From the NCBI RefSeq assembly GCF_004799755.1, contig NZ_SLUB01000014.1:1-64000 (forward strand): DNA of 64,000 bases. Direction: 5' to 3'. The stretch comes from Bacillus timonensis (lineage in GTDB: Bacteria > Bacillota > Bacilli > Bacillales > Bacillaceae_L). Both the position numbers and the translations under genes were made by a program. Below the pieces are notes generated by a model. The model was not told where the DNA came from, made no database searches, and saw nothing but the letters and a program-made list of their open reading frames with translations. This document shows positions 17,070 through 26,385 of the stretch, in pieces; the stretch's first letter is position 1; every line of letters begins with the position of its first letter.

Positions 17070-17456
17070 TTATCCTCTCAATCTTTCAAACCCTAAATAT
17101 CGCGTTCCTTGAAATGTAAGTTTCCCCATATCGCCTTCAGCAAGCTGACCATATTCACCACCAGAAACCTTAAACTCAGAACGGTCCCCGCTCTCAAACT
17201 CAAATGTCACATAGTAACTCGTGGATGATGTGACATGATTGTGGTGATGGGGATCTGTTTGATGGTGGGTATGTCTACTCACATGTGTGCGCTTTATTTT
17301 TACAAGTGCAGGTACACTAAGTTTGGGTGAATCTTCATTCTTTTTCAACTGGCTGATTCCTTTTCCCATATTAAAAATAATGAGTCCAATCACAACAATG
17401 AACATTATCATTACAAAAATCGGGACAGCATTGAACATTGCATCACCTGGATACAT
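17070..17456 (-). CDS. DUF2500 family membrane protein
   Basis: The 128-residue protein has one N-terminal transmembrane helix (about residues 11-30, VPIFVMIMFIVVIGLIIFNM) and a beta-rich domain with SYYVTFEFESGDRSEF and GDMGKLTFQGTRYLGFER, the pattern of DUF2500. A histidine cluster (HTHHQTDPHHHNH) in the middle might bind metal. The ATG at 17456 follows GGGGGAAGG. The function of the family is unknown. It is separated from yeeI by a REP-like element and a hairpin. Confidence 0.82.
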   Translation of the reverse strand: MYPGDAMFNAVPIFVMIMFIVVIGLIIFNMGKGISQLKKNEDSPKLSVPALVKIKRTHVSRHTHHQTDPHHHNHVTSSTSYYVTFEFESGDRSEFKVSGGEYGQLAEGDMGKLTFQGTRYLGFERLRG

Positions 17457-17551
17457 GAACCTTCCCCCTTATTTAAGGAATCTCTATTAAACAAATACGC
17501 ATTAAATACCAGAAAGTTTCAATGTTCGGAAATTTTTTTCAAAAAAAGAGA

Positions 17552-17584
17552 CGGTTGGGACAATGGACCTGTCCCTCCGTCCCA
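17552..17584. repeat. REP-like GGGACA element, copy 5
   Basis: GGTTGGGACAATGGACCTGTCCCTCCGTCCC matches the right half of the larger elements at 6933 and 9561. Confidence 0.65.
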
Positions 17585-17585
17585 A

Positions 17586-17640
17586 AAAAACAGACCTTCG
17601 ATAGGGCCGGAAATCTGTCCCAAAGAAGGTCTTCGTTTGT
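17586..17640 (-). terminator. Hairpin after yeeI
   Basis: AGACCTTC and GAAGGTCT pair around a GC-rich 22-base loop just downstream of the yeeI stop codon. Its poly-T tail is modest, so termination efficiency is uncertain. Confidence 0.55.
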
Positions 17641-17643
17641 TGA

Positions 17644-18363
17644 TTATTCACCTAGGTCGACATTGTGGTAGACCTGGCGTACGTCTTCAAGGTCTTCTAA
17701 TGCATCGATCATTTTTTCGAATTTTTCTTTTGCATCGTCTGGAAGAGTGACATCGTTTTGCGCAAGCATTGTTAATTCTGCTACTGTAAACTCCGTAATT
17801 CCAGCGTTTTTAAAAGCTTCTTGAACTGCGTGGAATTGTTCTGGCTCCGCATAGACAATCACAGCATCTTCTTCTTCAAGAATGTCGCGTACATCTACGT
17901 CTGCTTCCATTAACAATTCTAGAACTTCATCAGCCGTTTTTCCTTCGATACCGAAAACAGCAGTTGCATCAAACATATAAGCTACTGAACCACTGACACC
18001 CATGTTTCCGCCATTTTTACCAAAAGCGGCACGTACATCTGAAGCTGTACGGTTAACGTTATTTGTTAAAGCATCGACAATCACCATCGATCCATTTGGT
18101 CCAAAGCCTTCATAGCGTAGTTCATCGTAAGTTTCCTCTGCACCACCCTTTGCTTTTTCAATGGCGCGGTCAATGATGTGTTTTGGTACACTGTAAGTTT
18201 TCGCACGCTCAAGAACGACTTTTAAATGTTGGTTTGACTCAGGATCAGGCTCACCTTGTTTTGCTGCTACATAGATTTCACGTCCAAATTTTGCATAGAT
18301 TCTACTTGTATTCGCATCTTTGGAAGCTTTTTTTTCCTTAATATTGTTCCATTTACGTCCCAT
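17644..18363 (-). CDS. yeeI: YebC/PmpR family protein YeeI
   Basis: The 239-residue protein is very close to Bacillus YeeI over its whole length: [20 protein letters not shown] at the start, [19 protein letters not shown] in the middle and [12 protein letters not shown] at the end. The family binds DNA or nascent-ribosome complexes; members act as transcriptional regulators or, as shown for several bacterial and mitochondrial homologues, as translation factors relieving stalls at proline stretches. ATG at 18363 is preferred over the GTG nine bases upstream because AAGCGAG is correctly spaced. Monocistronic. Confidence 0.95.
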   Translation of the reverse strand: MGRKWNNIKEKKASKDANTSRIYAKFGREIYVAAKQGEPDPESNQHLKVVLERAKTYSVPKHIIDRAIEKAKGGAEETYDELRYEGFGPNGSMVIVDALTNNVNRTASDVRAAFGKNGGNMGVSGSVAYMFDATAVFGIEGKTADEVLELLMEADVDVRDILEEEDAVIVYAEPEQFHAVQEAFKNAGITEFTVAELTMLAQNDVTLPDDAKEKFEKMIDALEDLEDVRQVYHNVDLGE

Positions 18364-18517
18364 CTTGAACACTCGCTTTCAACTATTGAATCTTATCTTA
18401 TTATAATGTAAGTGTTGATTACTACCAAATGCTACCGTTCCACAACTTACATTTTGAACAAAATATATTATACTCCAACATTTAGCGCTTTTCGAGAAAA
18501 AATTTGAAGAAAATGTA

Positions 18518-18557
18518 ACCAAAAAAACGCCTAGACATGGGTGCCTAAGCGTTTTGA
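18518..18557 (-). terminator. Rho-independent terminator of the VOC gene
   Basis: AAAACGC and GCGTTTT arms enclose a 14-base loop with inner partial pairing (CCTAGACATGGGTGCCTAAG), followed on the minus strand by TTTTTTGG. Confidence 0.8.
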
Positions 18558-18565
18558 CTATTCTT

Positions 18566-18961
18566 TTAAGCTAAAGTTAGTTGCCAGGAAACCCCGAAAC
18601 GATCGTTAATCCAGCCAAATTTTTTACTGAAACCATAATTACCTAAAGGCATGAGTTCTCCTCCGCCTTCTTTCAGCTTTTGATAAAGTGTATCGATTTC
18701 TTCTTCCGTACTGCACGTTAGATAAATCGAAAATGAAGGAGTGAACGTAAACTGATGCTTGATATTACTATCAATGCACATAAACTCTTGCCCTTTTAAC
18801 GTAAAAGTGGCATGCATAACTGTTCCTTCATCGCCAGGTCCATTTGCTCCATACCGTACAATGTTTGTAATCTCAGAATCCTTAATGAGTGATGTATAAA
18901 AATTCATCGCTTCCTCTGCATTGCCATCCTGAAACATTAAAAATGGTGTTACTTTTTCCAT
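18566..18961 (-). CDS. VOC-family protein (PhnB/DUF3335-like)
   Basis: The 131-residue protein has the vicinal-oxygen-chelate fold signature of the PhnB-like group: MEKVTPFLMFQDGNAEEAMN at the start, MHATFTLKGQEFMCID in the middle and FGWINDRFGVSWQL at the end. Such single-domain proteins are annotated as 3-demethylubiquinone methyltransferase-like but usually have no proven enzyme activity. ATG at 18961 lies eight bases after AGGAG; the ATG six bases upstream is too close. Cytoplasmic and monocistronic. Confidence 0.85.
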   Translation of the reverse strand: MEKVTPFLMFQDGNAEEAMNFYTSLIKDSEITNIVRYGANGPGDEGTVMHATFTLKGQEFMCIDSNIKHQFTFTPSFSIYLTCSTEEEIDTLYQKLKEGGGELMPLGNYGFSKKFGWINDRFGVSWQLTLA

Positions 18962-19002
18962 AATCATATTCTCCTTTTTTCTTTTTCATTTTTAGTATAT
19001 CC

Positions 19003-19890
19003 CTACTGAGCTTTATCAAAATCTCTCGGTACGTTAAAATGGTGTTCTTGTATACTTTTACTATTTACAAACAATATACCTACTAATACTAGCAAAATTC
19101 CAGCTAACGATACCATACTTAAGCTTTCATCTAAAAATATGTAACCAGAAATGACTCCCACGATGGGTACAATTAATAAAGAAGTCGACGCTTTGCTTGC
19201 TTCTGTATGCCTTAAAATATGATTCCACATCACAAATGCTAAGGCAGAGGCAGCAACTCCTGAAAACAAGATATAAACTACAGGCATGAATCCCCAATGT
19301 GACTCACCCGTTTCAAATAAAAGAGTATATACCAATAACCCCACTGCTCCGATCGTCATCTGCCAAGTAGTAAATTGAATGGTATCACAATGCTTTAATT
19401 TCAGTTTAAATAGCAAACTAGCAATTGCCCAAGATATAGCGGAGCTTACAGCTAGTAACACCGTCCACATAGATCCTCCAAAATGGATATTCATCGCAAG
19501 AAATAAACCCGCAATACCTACCACAATTCCGAACGTCTTTCTAACTGTTAGCCTTTCACCAGGTATCCACCAATGTGCCATGATCGATAGAAAAAGCGGC
19601 ATACTGTATGTAAGTACAGAGGTAAGTCCTGCACTAATATGGTTAAGTGAAATTTGAATCGCAATGTTAAAATAGGTGGTTTGAAGGATTCCACATAGAA
19701 TGAACCACTTAAGATCTGACTTATTAGGTAGTGGTATTCGTTTTATAAAGCACAGAGCTAGGAGCACAATGGATCCTGTTAAAAACCGCCATGCAGCAAA
19801 TTCTCCGGGAGGAAAAACACCGTTCCCCATTTTCACGACAACAAAATTAAATCCCCAAATCAGACATAAGATGACCATAGACATGTACAT
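19003..19890 (-). CDS. EamA/DMT-family transporter
   Basis: The 295-residue protein has ten hydrophobic helices in two EamA repeats (ILCLIWGFNFVVVKMG at the start; SSAISWAIASLLFKLKLK and GVISGYIFLDESLSMVSL in the second half). The family exports small metabolites or amino acids; no substrate can be assigned. ATG at 19890 follows GGAGGGG by about ten bases and is preferred over the one at 19914. There is no co-directional partner immediately adjacent. Confidence 0.9.
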   Translation of the reverse strand: MYMSMVILCLIWGFNFVVVKMGNGVFPPGEFAAWRFLTGSIVLLALCFIKRIPLPNKSDLKWFILCGILQTTYFNIAIQISLNHISAGLTSVLTYSMPLFLSIMAHWWIPGERLTVRKTFGIVVGIAGLFLAMNIHFGGSMWTVLLAVSSAISWAIASLLFKLKLKHCDTIQFTTWQMTIGAVGLLVYTLLFETGESHWGFMPVVYILFSGVAASALAFVMWNHILRHTEASKASTSLLIVPIVGVISGYIFLDESLSMVSLAGILLVLVGILFVNSKSIQEHHFNVPRDFDKAQ

Positions 19891-19944
19891 AAGGAAGTTT
19901 CCCCTCCTTTCCATTTAGCTCCAAAAAGAGCAATCAAGTAGGAT

Positions 19945-20676
19945 TTATTCTTCCATTTTAAAATACTCGAGCTCTTCTTCTTCGATTTCTCCCACATGCT
20001 GCAAATCCACACTGCCGCTCCATGAAGCCCCACCAACCATGGTAGCACGGGAGTCTTGCCTTGTATTTTCTTTGTTATACGGAATCCAGCCGAAATACAC
20101 GTCCTGAATGACAGGAAACATGTTTTGAAAAATGGTATCTGGTTGTTTCGCTTCTTCCACTTTGATTGAAGCCTCTATCACGCTCTGCCATTCTTTCGGA
20201 AAATCCATTATCCCGTACGGTTTTTCTTCAAAATCTAGGATGGTCTTCATTTGAAGCCCTGGGTAATAATTATCAATTCCTTCTGTAATATGATAATTGC
20301 GATCCCGTAGCAGATAAAATTCTCCATAACTTATTTGATCACTCGGGTGAATATTCCAAAATACCTTATAGGAACTCGGATCCGTACTCTTTAACTTGAT
20401 AACCCTAGGACCGCCTACGGTACTATCCATTTCCTTATTCCATTTATGATTTTTCCACAGCCAAAGACTCATACCATATTCGTTTTCATTTGTAACAATC
20501 GGTACAAAAACACGCCGTTCATCTATCTCAATAACATCCAGGACCTCATTTACTTCAGAATACCGTTTAAAAGTATCAGTTTTAGTGAAGGTAGTAGGCT
20601 TAGCCAAGTAAAAATAATAAATCAAGAACAGTAGAACAATTAAACCTATTAGTCCTATTATCATTTTTCGCTTCAT
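19945..20676 (-). CDS. Membrane-anchored hypothetical protein
   Basis: The 243-residue protein has an N-terminal anchor (about residues 4-24, KMIIGLIGLIVLLFLIYYF) and a large extracytoplasmic domain rich in Trp and Tyr (GMSLWLWKNHKWNKEMD, SYGEFYLLRDRNYHI). No known domain is recognised. Its ATG overlaps the stop of the upstream gene by four bases (ATGA), so the two are translationally coupled and probably act together at the membrane. Confidence 0.75.
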   Translation of the reverse strand: MKRKMIIGLIGLIVLLFLIYYFYLAKPTTFTKTDTFKRYSEVNEVLDVIEIDERRVFVPIVTNENEYGMSLWLWKNHKWNKEMDSTVGGPRVIKLKSTDPSSYKVFWNIHPSDQISYGEFYLLRDRNYHITEGIDNYYPGLQMKTILDFEEKPYGIMDFPKEWQSVIEASIKVEEAKQPDTIFQNMFPVIQDVYFGWIPYNKENTRQDSRATMVGGASWSGSVDLQHVGEIEEEELEYFKMEE

Positions 20677-21407
20677 TTATTTTTCACCCCTTTTAAAAAG
20701 ACGACATCGGAGCGAAAATAATATTGTTTTTTAGGAGTTGATATTAATAGACCTTTTCCATCTTCTTCAATAAAAATCGCTGTAGGTATATTGCTTCCCC
20801 ATCTTCCTTGTACTCCAATCACTTGGTATGGAAATCGTTCTTTTCTTGTATTTGGTTCTCCATACATATATGTTTCCTCATACCACTGATCACTAAAAAA
20901 TTCCGTTTGTTTCATGGTAGACAGTTGTTTCATTAATACACCTTTTTGCAATGCAACATCCTTTGCAGCTGGGTGGGTATTGATAATTTCCGCACTTTCC
21001 ACATTGGAAATATAGGTTTCTATATTGCTTGGAGGATATATCACATGCTGTAGGCCCACCGAAGCCAAGGTCAATATGACAAAGAGAAAGTTTGTAAGAA
21101 AACCAAGCCACGCATAGTGGCGATACCTCTCCCAACGCCCCTCTTTTGATCTCAGGATAAAATAAAGAATCCATGCACCTAACGGTAAAAGTGGTATCTT
21201 CATAAACGTTTCAAATAGGTTCATATTAAAAGAAAATGTAAAAAGTCCAATAAACAAAACAAGAATGATCTTCCATAGTTTTGGATTCTCTTCTTGTTTT
21301 TTATAAATTCTATATGTAAAAAAAATAATCGTACCCCACCCAATAAGTAACGTCATCATGGATAGAAGGCTTACATCAAAATCAAACCGAAATGTAATAA
21401 GAATCAC
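20673..21407 (-). CDS. Membrane hypothetical protein, first of a two-gene unit
   Basis: The 244-residue protein has about four hydrophobic helices in residues 12-125, then a soluble C-terminal domain (VQGRWGSNIPTAIFIEEDGKGLLIST) of unknown fold. The start is GTG at 21407, with AAAGAAAAAGG very close upstream, so the exact start is uncertain. The stop overlaps the start of the downstream gene. Both products are membrane-linked with similar outward domains. No family name can be given. Confidence 0.72.
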   Translation of the reverse strand: MILITFRFDFDVSLLSMMTLLIGWGTIIFFTYRIYKKQEENPKLWKIILVLFIGLFTFSFNMNLFETFMKIPLLPLGAWILYFILRSKEGRWERYRHYAWLGFLTNFLFVILTLASVGLQHVIYPPSNIETYISNVESAEIINTHPAAKDVALQKGVLMKQLSTMKQTEFFSDQWYEETYMYGEPNTRKERFPYQVIGVQGRWGSNIPTAIFIEEDGKGLLISTPKKQYYFRSDVVFLKGVKNK

Positions 21408-21463
21408 CCCTTTTTCTTTACCTTACTATATATTCGTATTGACGTGCCTGATTCCTTTTTTTA

Positions 21464-21501
21464 AGCACATAAAAAGTGCAAAACCGTATAGGCTCTGCAC
21501 T
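21464..21501 (-). terminator. Terminator of the DsbA-like gene
   Basis: On the minus strand AAGTGCA and TTGCACTT pair around GAGCCTATACGGT and are followed by TTTTATG. Confidence 0.8.
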
Positions 21502-21531
21502 TGCTTGATTTGATATACAACTTCTATTTCC

Positions 21532-22182
21532 TTACTCTGCAGAATTTTCTTCTGTCCATACTTGCTGGAGGGCACCAAGGAAGGTGGAAGTTGGCTGAGC
21601 ACCGGAGATCGCGTATTTTTGATTAATAACGAAAAACGGAACACCGGTAACACCAATTTGTTGCGCAAGCGATTCGTCAATGCGTACATCATTCGCAAAT
21701 TTCTTCTCGTCCTTTAACACGTCAAGTGTAGCTTGGCGATCTAAACCTACAGACTCTGCAAGATCAGCTAGTACCTCATGGTCACTAATGAGTTTTCCTT
21801 CTTCGAAATAAGAGTGAAGGAGAATCTCAGTCATTTCTTTTTCTTTCCCTTCAGTTGCCGCAAATTTTGCAAGGCGATGAGCATCAAATGTATTAGTGTG
21901 TTTCATTGTATCAAAATTATAGTTTAGCCCGACACCAGCCGCTTGCTCCCCAACATTTTCGTTCATTTGCTTTGCCTGTTCAACGCTAGTTCCGTATTTT
22001 GAAGCAAGCAATTCATGGATGCTTTGTCCTGAATATGGCTTTGCGTTTGGATCTAATTCAAAGCTTTTGAATTCTACTTCAACTTGTTCGCGATGTGGAA
22101 ATTGTTCAAGCGCTTGTTCTAAGCGACGCTTTCCTACATAACAGAATGGACATACAAAATCCGACCATACCTCAATTTTCAT
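21532..22182 (-). CDS. DsbA-family oxidoreductase (FrnE-like)
   Basis: The 216-residue thioredoxin-fold protein starts with the active-site CPFC in VWSDFVCPFCYVGKRRLEQA and has the helical insertion of the DsbA/FrnE branch (FDAHRLAKFAATEGKEKEM). The cis-proline loop is GVTGVPFFVIN. With no signal peptide it is cytoplasmic. Members act in disulfide or thiol stress. Full-length and monocistronic. A 53-bp repeat array lies upstream. Confidence 0.92.
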   Translation of the reverse strand: MKIEVWSDFVCPFCYVGKRRLEQALEQFPHREQVEVEFKSFELDPNAKPYSGQSIHELLASKYGTSVEQAKQMNENVGEQAAGVGLNYNFDTMKHTNTFDAHRLAKFAATEGKEKEMTEILLHSYFEEGKLISDHEVLADLAESVGLDRQATLDVLKDEKKFANDVRIDESLAQQIGVTGVPFFVINQKYAISGAQPTSTFLGALQQVWTEENSAE

Positions 22183-22365
22183 TTTGACACCTCATTTAGG
22201 TTATTTTTCACTATGGTAACATATACATTTTGTAAAAGCTCATTGGACGACTTCGGTATAAATTTCCCACTTTTGAAAGCCAACATACATAAGAATGCCG
22301 TAATGGTACATGGTTGGGTTGATTGGGGTTGAGCGTGTAGTGCAAGGTCATTGTTGGGAGACATG

Positions 22366-22955
22366 CCTGGGGGATTTTTGTTACAGCTTGTACCGCTAGA
22401 CCACTTTTGCGGCACTTGCTCGGGGAACATTTTCTACAGCTTGTACCGCTAGACCCACGTTGCGGCACGTGCTCGGGGAACATTTGCTACAGCTTGTACC
22501 GCTAGACCCACGTTGCGGCACGTGCTCGGGGAACATTTGCTACAGCTTGTACCGCTAGACCTTTCTTGTGGCACATCCTTGGGGGATTTTTGGTACAGCA
22601 TGTACCGCTAGACCATTCTTGCGGCACATGCTCGGGGAACATTCGCTTCAGCTTGTACCACTAGACCACCCTTGCGTAACATGCTCGGGGAACATTTGCT
22701 ACAGCTTGTATCGCTAGACCCACGTTGCGGCACATGCTCGGGGAACATTTGCTACAGCATGTACCGCTAGACCACTTTTGCGGCACATGCTCGGGGAACA
22801 TTTGCTACAGCTTGTACCGCTAGACCCACGTTGCGGCACATGCTTGGGGAATTTTTGCTTCAGCTTGTACCACTAGACCACCCTTGCGTAACATGCTTGG
22901 ATAATATCAAGCTTCAGCTTGTACCCGTTAAACCACCTATGCGGCACAAACTTGA
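22366..22955. repeat. Tandem array, 53-bp period, 11 units
   Basis: CTCGGGGAACATTTGCTACAG-type units start at 22366, 22419, 22472, 22525, 22578, 22631, 22684, 22737, 22790, 22843 and 22896: eleven copies with exactly 53 bp each and no indel, although substitutions are frequent. Each unit contains GTACCGC and GCGGCAC, which can pair as a hairpin. There is no stable coding frame. It lies between the DsbA-like gene (minus) and a small membrane-protein gene (plus). Confidence 0.96.
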
Positions 22956-23098
22956 TTAAAATGATTCCGTGCATGTATCTCAAGAACTCTTAACCACCCA
23001 CATACCCCGGCAAAAATACAACTTTTGAACATTTAGTGAAAAGTATTTGACAATTTTGTGAACAAAGTGAATAATTTATAGTAGGAGGATGAGGAAAA

Positions 23099-23320
23099 AT
23101 GAAAACTACTATGCTTGAGGCTGTTAAGTATTTTGGGGGAACAGTGCTTATTGCCGGTATCATTATTTTTTGTCTAGGATTTTTCGGAAGCGGTTCCAGC
23201 GTATTAACGCCGATTGGAATCGGAACAGTTATGGGAGCCATTTTTGTCTTTTTAATGGGGCTATTTTTAATCGCATCTGAAGAAATGTTACTGAAGGCAC
23301 AGGGGACAAAACAAGACTAA
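23099..23320 (+). CDS. Small two-helix membrane protein
   Basis: The 73-residue protein has two transmembrane helices (about residues 12-29 and 38-58: GTVLIAGIIIFCLGFFGSG and VMGAIFVFLMGLFLIASEE). TAGGAGGATGAGG is a strong ribosome site before the ATG. No family is recognised. A terminator follows the stop, so it is monocistronic. Confidence 0.78.
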   Translation: MKTTMLEAVKYFGGTVLIAGIIIFCLGFFGSGSSVLTPIGIGTVMGAIFVFLMGLFLIASEEMLLKAQGTKQD

Positions 23321-23341
23321 ATCATTCATTCATTAACTATA

Positions 23342-23377
23342 GACCTAGCCGTTCATAATCGGCTAGGCTTTTGTTTG
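23342..23377. terminator. Rho-independent terminator
   Basis: CCTAGCCG and CGGCTAGG pair around TTCATAAT and are followed by CTTTTGTTT. It separates the small membrane-protein gene from the convergent qox operon. Confidence 0.88.
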
Positions 23378-23416
23378 CACAAAAAAAGAGTGCCCGTAAA
23401 GGACACCCTCGATCTA

Positions 23417-23698
23417 TTACATATCCCAAACCAATAGGAATAGTGTACCGAAAATTGTAACGATGGCGATAAAAATCATGAAATACACATTTGCGTAAAT
23501 AGCCCAACGATCTTTTGTTTCACCCGCATGCATGAATACAACGAGTTGTACCAATGCTTGCACAAATGCTGTAACGATTAATATTGTTATACCTACCGTA
23601 AAGGATAGGTCAAGGAAGTACACGGAAAGAGCAATAACTGTAAGTAGCAATGAAAAGACAAAGCCATTTATTTGTTTCGCTGGAAAAAGTTCTTTCAT
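23417..23698 (-). CDS. qoxD: Quinol oxidase subunit IV
   Basis: The 93-residue protein has three hydrophobic helices (residues about 11-30, 36-56 and 68-92) and matches subunit IV of aa3/bo3-type quinol oxidases. It ends the operon and starts two bases after the qoxC stop. It stabilises the subunit I-II complex in the membrane. No cofactor ligands are expected or seen. Confidence 0.9.
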   Translation of the reverse strand: MKELFPAKQINGFVFSLLLTVIALSVYFLDLSFTVGITILIVTAFVQALVQLVVFMHAGETKDRWAIYANVYFMIFIAIVTIFGTLFLLVWDM

Positions 23699-23699
23699 A

Positions 23700-24296
23700 T
23701 TACATCATTCCTTTCAAATAGATGAAGCTGAAGATGAAAATCCAGACTACATCTAAGAAGTGCCAATACAATGAAAAGATGAATGATTTACCAGCAGTTT
23801 CTGCAGTTAACCCTCTTTTTCTGATTTGGAGAAGGATCATCACTCCCCAAAATAATCCAAATGTTACGTGAAGTCCGTGTGTTCCTAAAGTTGTTAACAA
23901 CATCGCAGTAAATGCGCTTGTTTGAAGACCTGCGCCAACATGGACATAGTGTACAAACTCGTAAATTTCAACACCTAGGAAGGTTAAGCCTAGAAGTAAT
24001 GTGACCGCAAAGAAGCCCATCATTGCCTTCACTCTGCCAATGCGCATTGCATGAACTGCAAGACCGATTGTAAAACTACTCGTTAAAAGTAATAAGGTTT
24101 CGATTAAAACAGGTGTGATTTCAAAAATCTCTGCGCCTGACGGACCGCTTCCGATGCGGTTCTCTAATGTAAAATACGATGTAAACAATGTTGCGAAAAG
24201 CATAATTTCAGCACCAAGGAAAACCCAGAAGCCAAAAATATTTAATTCGTTTTGGTGCGTACTATATTCAAGAGGTTGCGAGTGTCCTAGTTTCAT
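23700..24296 (-). CDS. qoxC: Quinol oxidase subunit III
   Basis: The 198-residue polytopic protein has five hydrophobic helices and the subunit III signature NIFGFWVFLGAEIMLFATLF and GTHGLHVTFGLFWG, with WHFLDVVWIFIF near the end. It overlaps the end of qoxB by four bases, indicating translational coupling. Subunit III is needed for stable assembly of the heme-copper oxidase and carries no metal. Confidence 0.93.
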   Translation of the reverse strand: MKLGHSQPLEYSTHQNELNIFGFWVFLGAEIMLFATLFTSYFTLENRIGSGPSGAEIFEITPVLIETLLLLTSSFTIGLAVHAMRIGRVKAMMGFFAVTLLLGLTFLGVEIYEFVHYVHVGAGLQTSAFTAMLLTTLGTHGLHVTFGLFWGVMILLQIRKRGLTAETAGKSFIFSLYWHFLDVVWIFIFSFIYLKGMM

Positions 24297-26242
24297 AGTT
24301 TAGCACCTCCAAGTTTTTCTTCTGTTTCTTTTATTTTTTCAACTGGAATGTAATGTCCAGGGTCCTTTTCAAATGAACGGTATGCCATACAAACAAAGAT
24401 TCCAATTGTTGAAGCAATCAACAGTGGCCAAATCGCAAATACGAATGAGAAGCCCCATACAAAGAAAATGCTACACATGATGAACGGAAGTCCACTATTG
24501 TTTGGCATATGAATTTTTTCAATTTCACCTGGGAATAACTTGTGCTTTTTCTTTTTGTCATCCCAGAAGGGTTCACTAGAGTTCACGCTTGGTGTTAATG
24601 CAAAGTTATACTCAGGAACTGGAGTATGTGTTGCCCACTCTAAAGTACGTGCATCCCATGGATCACTACCAATATTTCTTGGTGAGTAACGGATACTGTA
24701 ATACACGTTATATACAATCAGAACAAATCCGATTGCCATAATACCCGCACCGATGAACGAAATCATATTCAATGGACCAAAACCAGTTGACTCAGAGTAT
24801 GTGTACATACGACGAGCCTGACCGTCTAATCCAGTGATGTACATCGGGAAGAATGCTAATACAAATCCGATTGCAAGTGACCAGAACGTCCATTTTCCGA
24901 TTCGTTCATTAAGCATAAATCCAAACATTTTTGGCCAGTAATACGTGAGTGCTGCAAGCATCGCAAACACAACACCTGGAATAATCGTGTTATGGAAGTG
25001 TGCTACAAGGAACATCGTGTTGTGGTACTGGTAATCGGCTGCTGACATCGCAAGCATAACCCCAGTTACCCCACCAATTGTGAATAACGGAATAAATCCA
25101 ATGGAGTAAAGCATGGGAACGGTAAAACGGATTTTACCTTTCCATAATGTAAACAACCAGTTAAAGATTTTCACACCTGTTGGAACAGCAATCATCATCG
25201 TTGTAATTGAGAAGAAGCTGTTTGATGCAGCCCCCTGCCCCATTGTAAAGAAGTGATGCGCCCAAACTAGACATGAAAGTACTGAGATGATGACCATAGA
25301 ACCAACCATTGATTTATAGCCATATAGGTTTCTTCCTGAGAAGGTTGAAATGATCTCACTGTAAATACCAAACGCTGGTAGGATCAAGATATAAACCTCA
25401 GGATGTCCCCAAACCCAGAATAGGTTGGCCCATAGCATATCCATTCCACCGTTCGTGCTAGCAAAGAAATGTGTACCGAAAAGTCGGTCCATTGTTCCCA
25501 TCGCTAATGCAACTGTTAAAACTGGGAATACTGTTACGATAATTAAGTTCGCAATAAGAGTTGACCAAGTGAACATTGGCATTTTCATCAATGTCATGCC
25601 AGGTGCTCTCATTTTTAAAATGGTCGTTATCATATTAATACCTGTCATTAAGGTACCAAGACCCGATATCTGCAAGGCAATCATATAATAGTTCGTACCC
25701 ACTGATTCACTAAAATCATTTCCTGCAAGTGGGAAGTATGAAGTCCAACCTGCATCAGGTGACCCCCCAATTACGAAAGAAATGTTAAATAGCATTGCCC
25801 CCATAAAGAAGAGCCAGAAGCTGATTGCGTTTAGTCGCGGGAATGCCACATCACGGGCTCCAATTTGTAATGGTACAACATAGTTCATGAATCCCATGAT
25901 AAACGGCATCGCCATGAACATGATCATGATTACACCATGCGTTGTAAAAATTTCATTATAGTGCTGTGCGTCTAACAGCTTGGCTTCCGGTGTTGCTAGC
26001 TGCGCACGTAACATAACAGCATCTACCCCACCACGGAAAAGCATGAGTAAGGCGGAAATTAAATACATAATTCCAATTCGTTTATGGTCAACGGTTGTTA
26101 ACCATTCGCGCCAGAGATAGCCCCATTTTTTAAAATAGGATAAACCGGCGACAATTCCGATTACGGTAAGTCCAATTGCGACCATCGCAGCATAGATGGC
26201 GGGACTAGGATGTGGTATGGCAAAACGTTCAAAGAATTCCAT
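24293..26242 (-). CDS. qoxB: Quinol oxidase subunit I (heme-copper oxidase)
   Basis: The 649-residue catalytic subunit contains the heme-copper core: HGVIMIMFMAMP (low-spin heme His), WGHPEVYILILP (CuB His with cross-linked Tyr), HHFFTMG (CuB His pair) and AHFHNTIIPG (high- and low-spin heme His). The AHFHN form resembles CyoB more than classical QoxB, which has SHFHYV. It oxidises quinol, reduces oxygen to water and pumps protons. The length is typical. The expected partner qoxA is 951 bases upstream rather than adjacent, the gap being a tandem array. Confidence 0.95.
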   Translation of the reverse strand: MEFFERFAIPHPSPAIYAAMVAIGLTVIGIVAGLSYFKKWGYLWREWLTTVDHKRIGIMYLISALLMLFRGGVDAVMLRAQLATPEAKLLDAQHYNEIFTTHGVIMIMFMAMPFIMGFMNYVVPLQIGARDVAFPRLNAISFWLFFMGAMLFNISFVIGGSPDAGWTSYFPLAGNDFSESVGTNYYMIALQISGLGTLMTGINMITTILKMRAPGMTLMKMPMFTWSTLIANLIIVTVFPVLTVALAMGTMDRLFGTHFFASTNGGMDMLWANLFWVWGHPEVYILILPAFGIYSEIISTFSGRNLYGYKSMVGSMVIISVLSCLVWAHHFFTMGQGAASNSFFSITTMMIAVPTGVKIFNWLFTLWKGKIRFTVPMLYSIGFIPLFTIGGVTGVMLAMSAADYQYHNTMFLVAHFHNTIIPGVVFAMLAALTYYWPKMFGFMLNERIGKWTFWSLAIGFVLAFFPMYITGLDGQARRMYTYSESTGFGPLNMISFIGAGIMAIGFVLIVYNVYYSIRYSPRNIGSDPWDARTLEWATHTPVPEYNFALTPSVNSSEPFWDDKKKKHKLFPGEIEKIHMPNNSGLPFIMCSIFFVWGFSFVFAIWPLLIASTIGIFVCMAYRSFEKDPGHYIPVEKIKETEEKLGGAKL

Positions 26243-26385
26243 CCGTTGTTACTCCTTTCAAGTGAAGTGAATTCGGCGATCAAGATTTATTGGTTTGAAA
26301 TGTTCAAAAACATTCATTATGAATAGTTCGTTTTTATCTTCGAGACATAGTATTAAGGACCATATTTATTTTTAACCTCGTGATT

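Noticed and set aside
22179-22483. Short minus-strand frames in the 53-bp array (MFPEHVPQRGSSGTSC)
   Set aside because: They read through repeat units only, start without ribosome sites and overlap each other in two frames.
12871-22955. CRISPR arrays at the 53-bp repeats
   Set aside because: There are no unique spacers between constant repeats; whole units are repeated, and no cas genes occur in the window.
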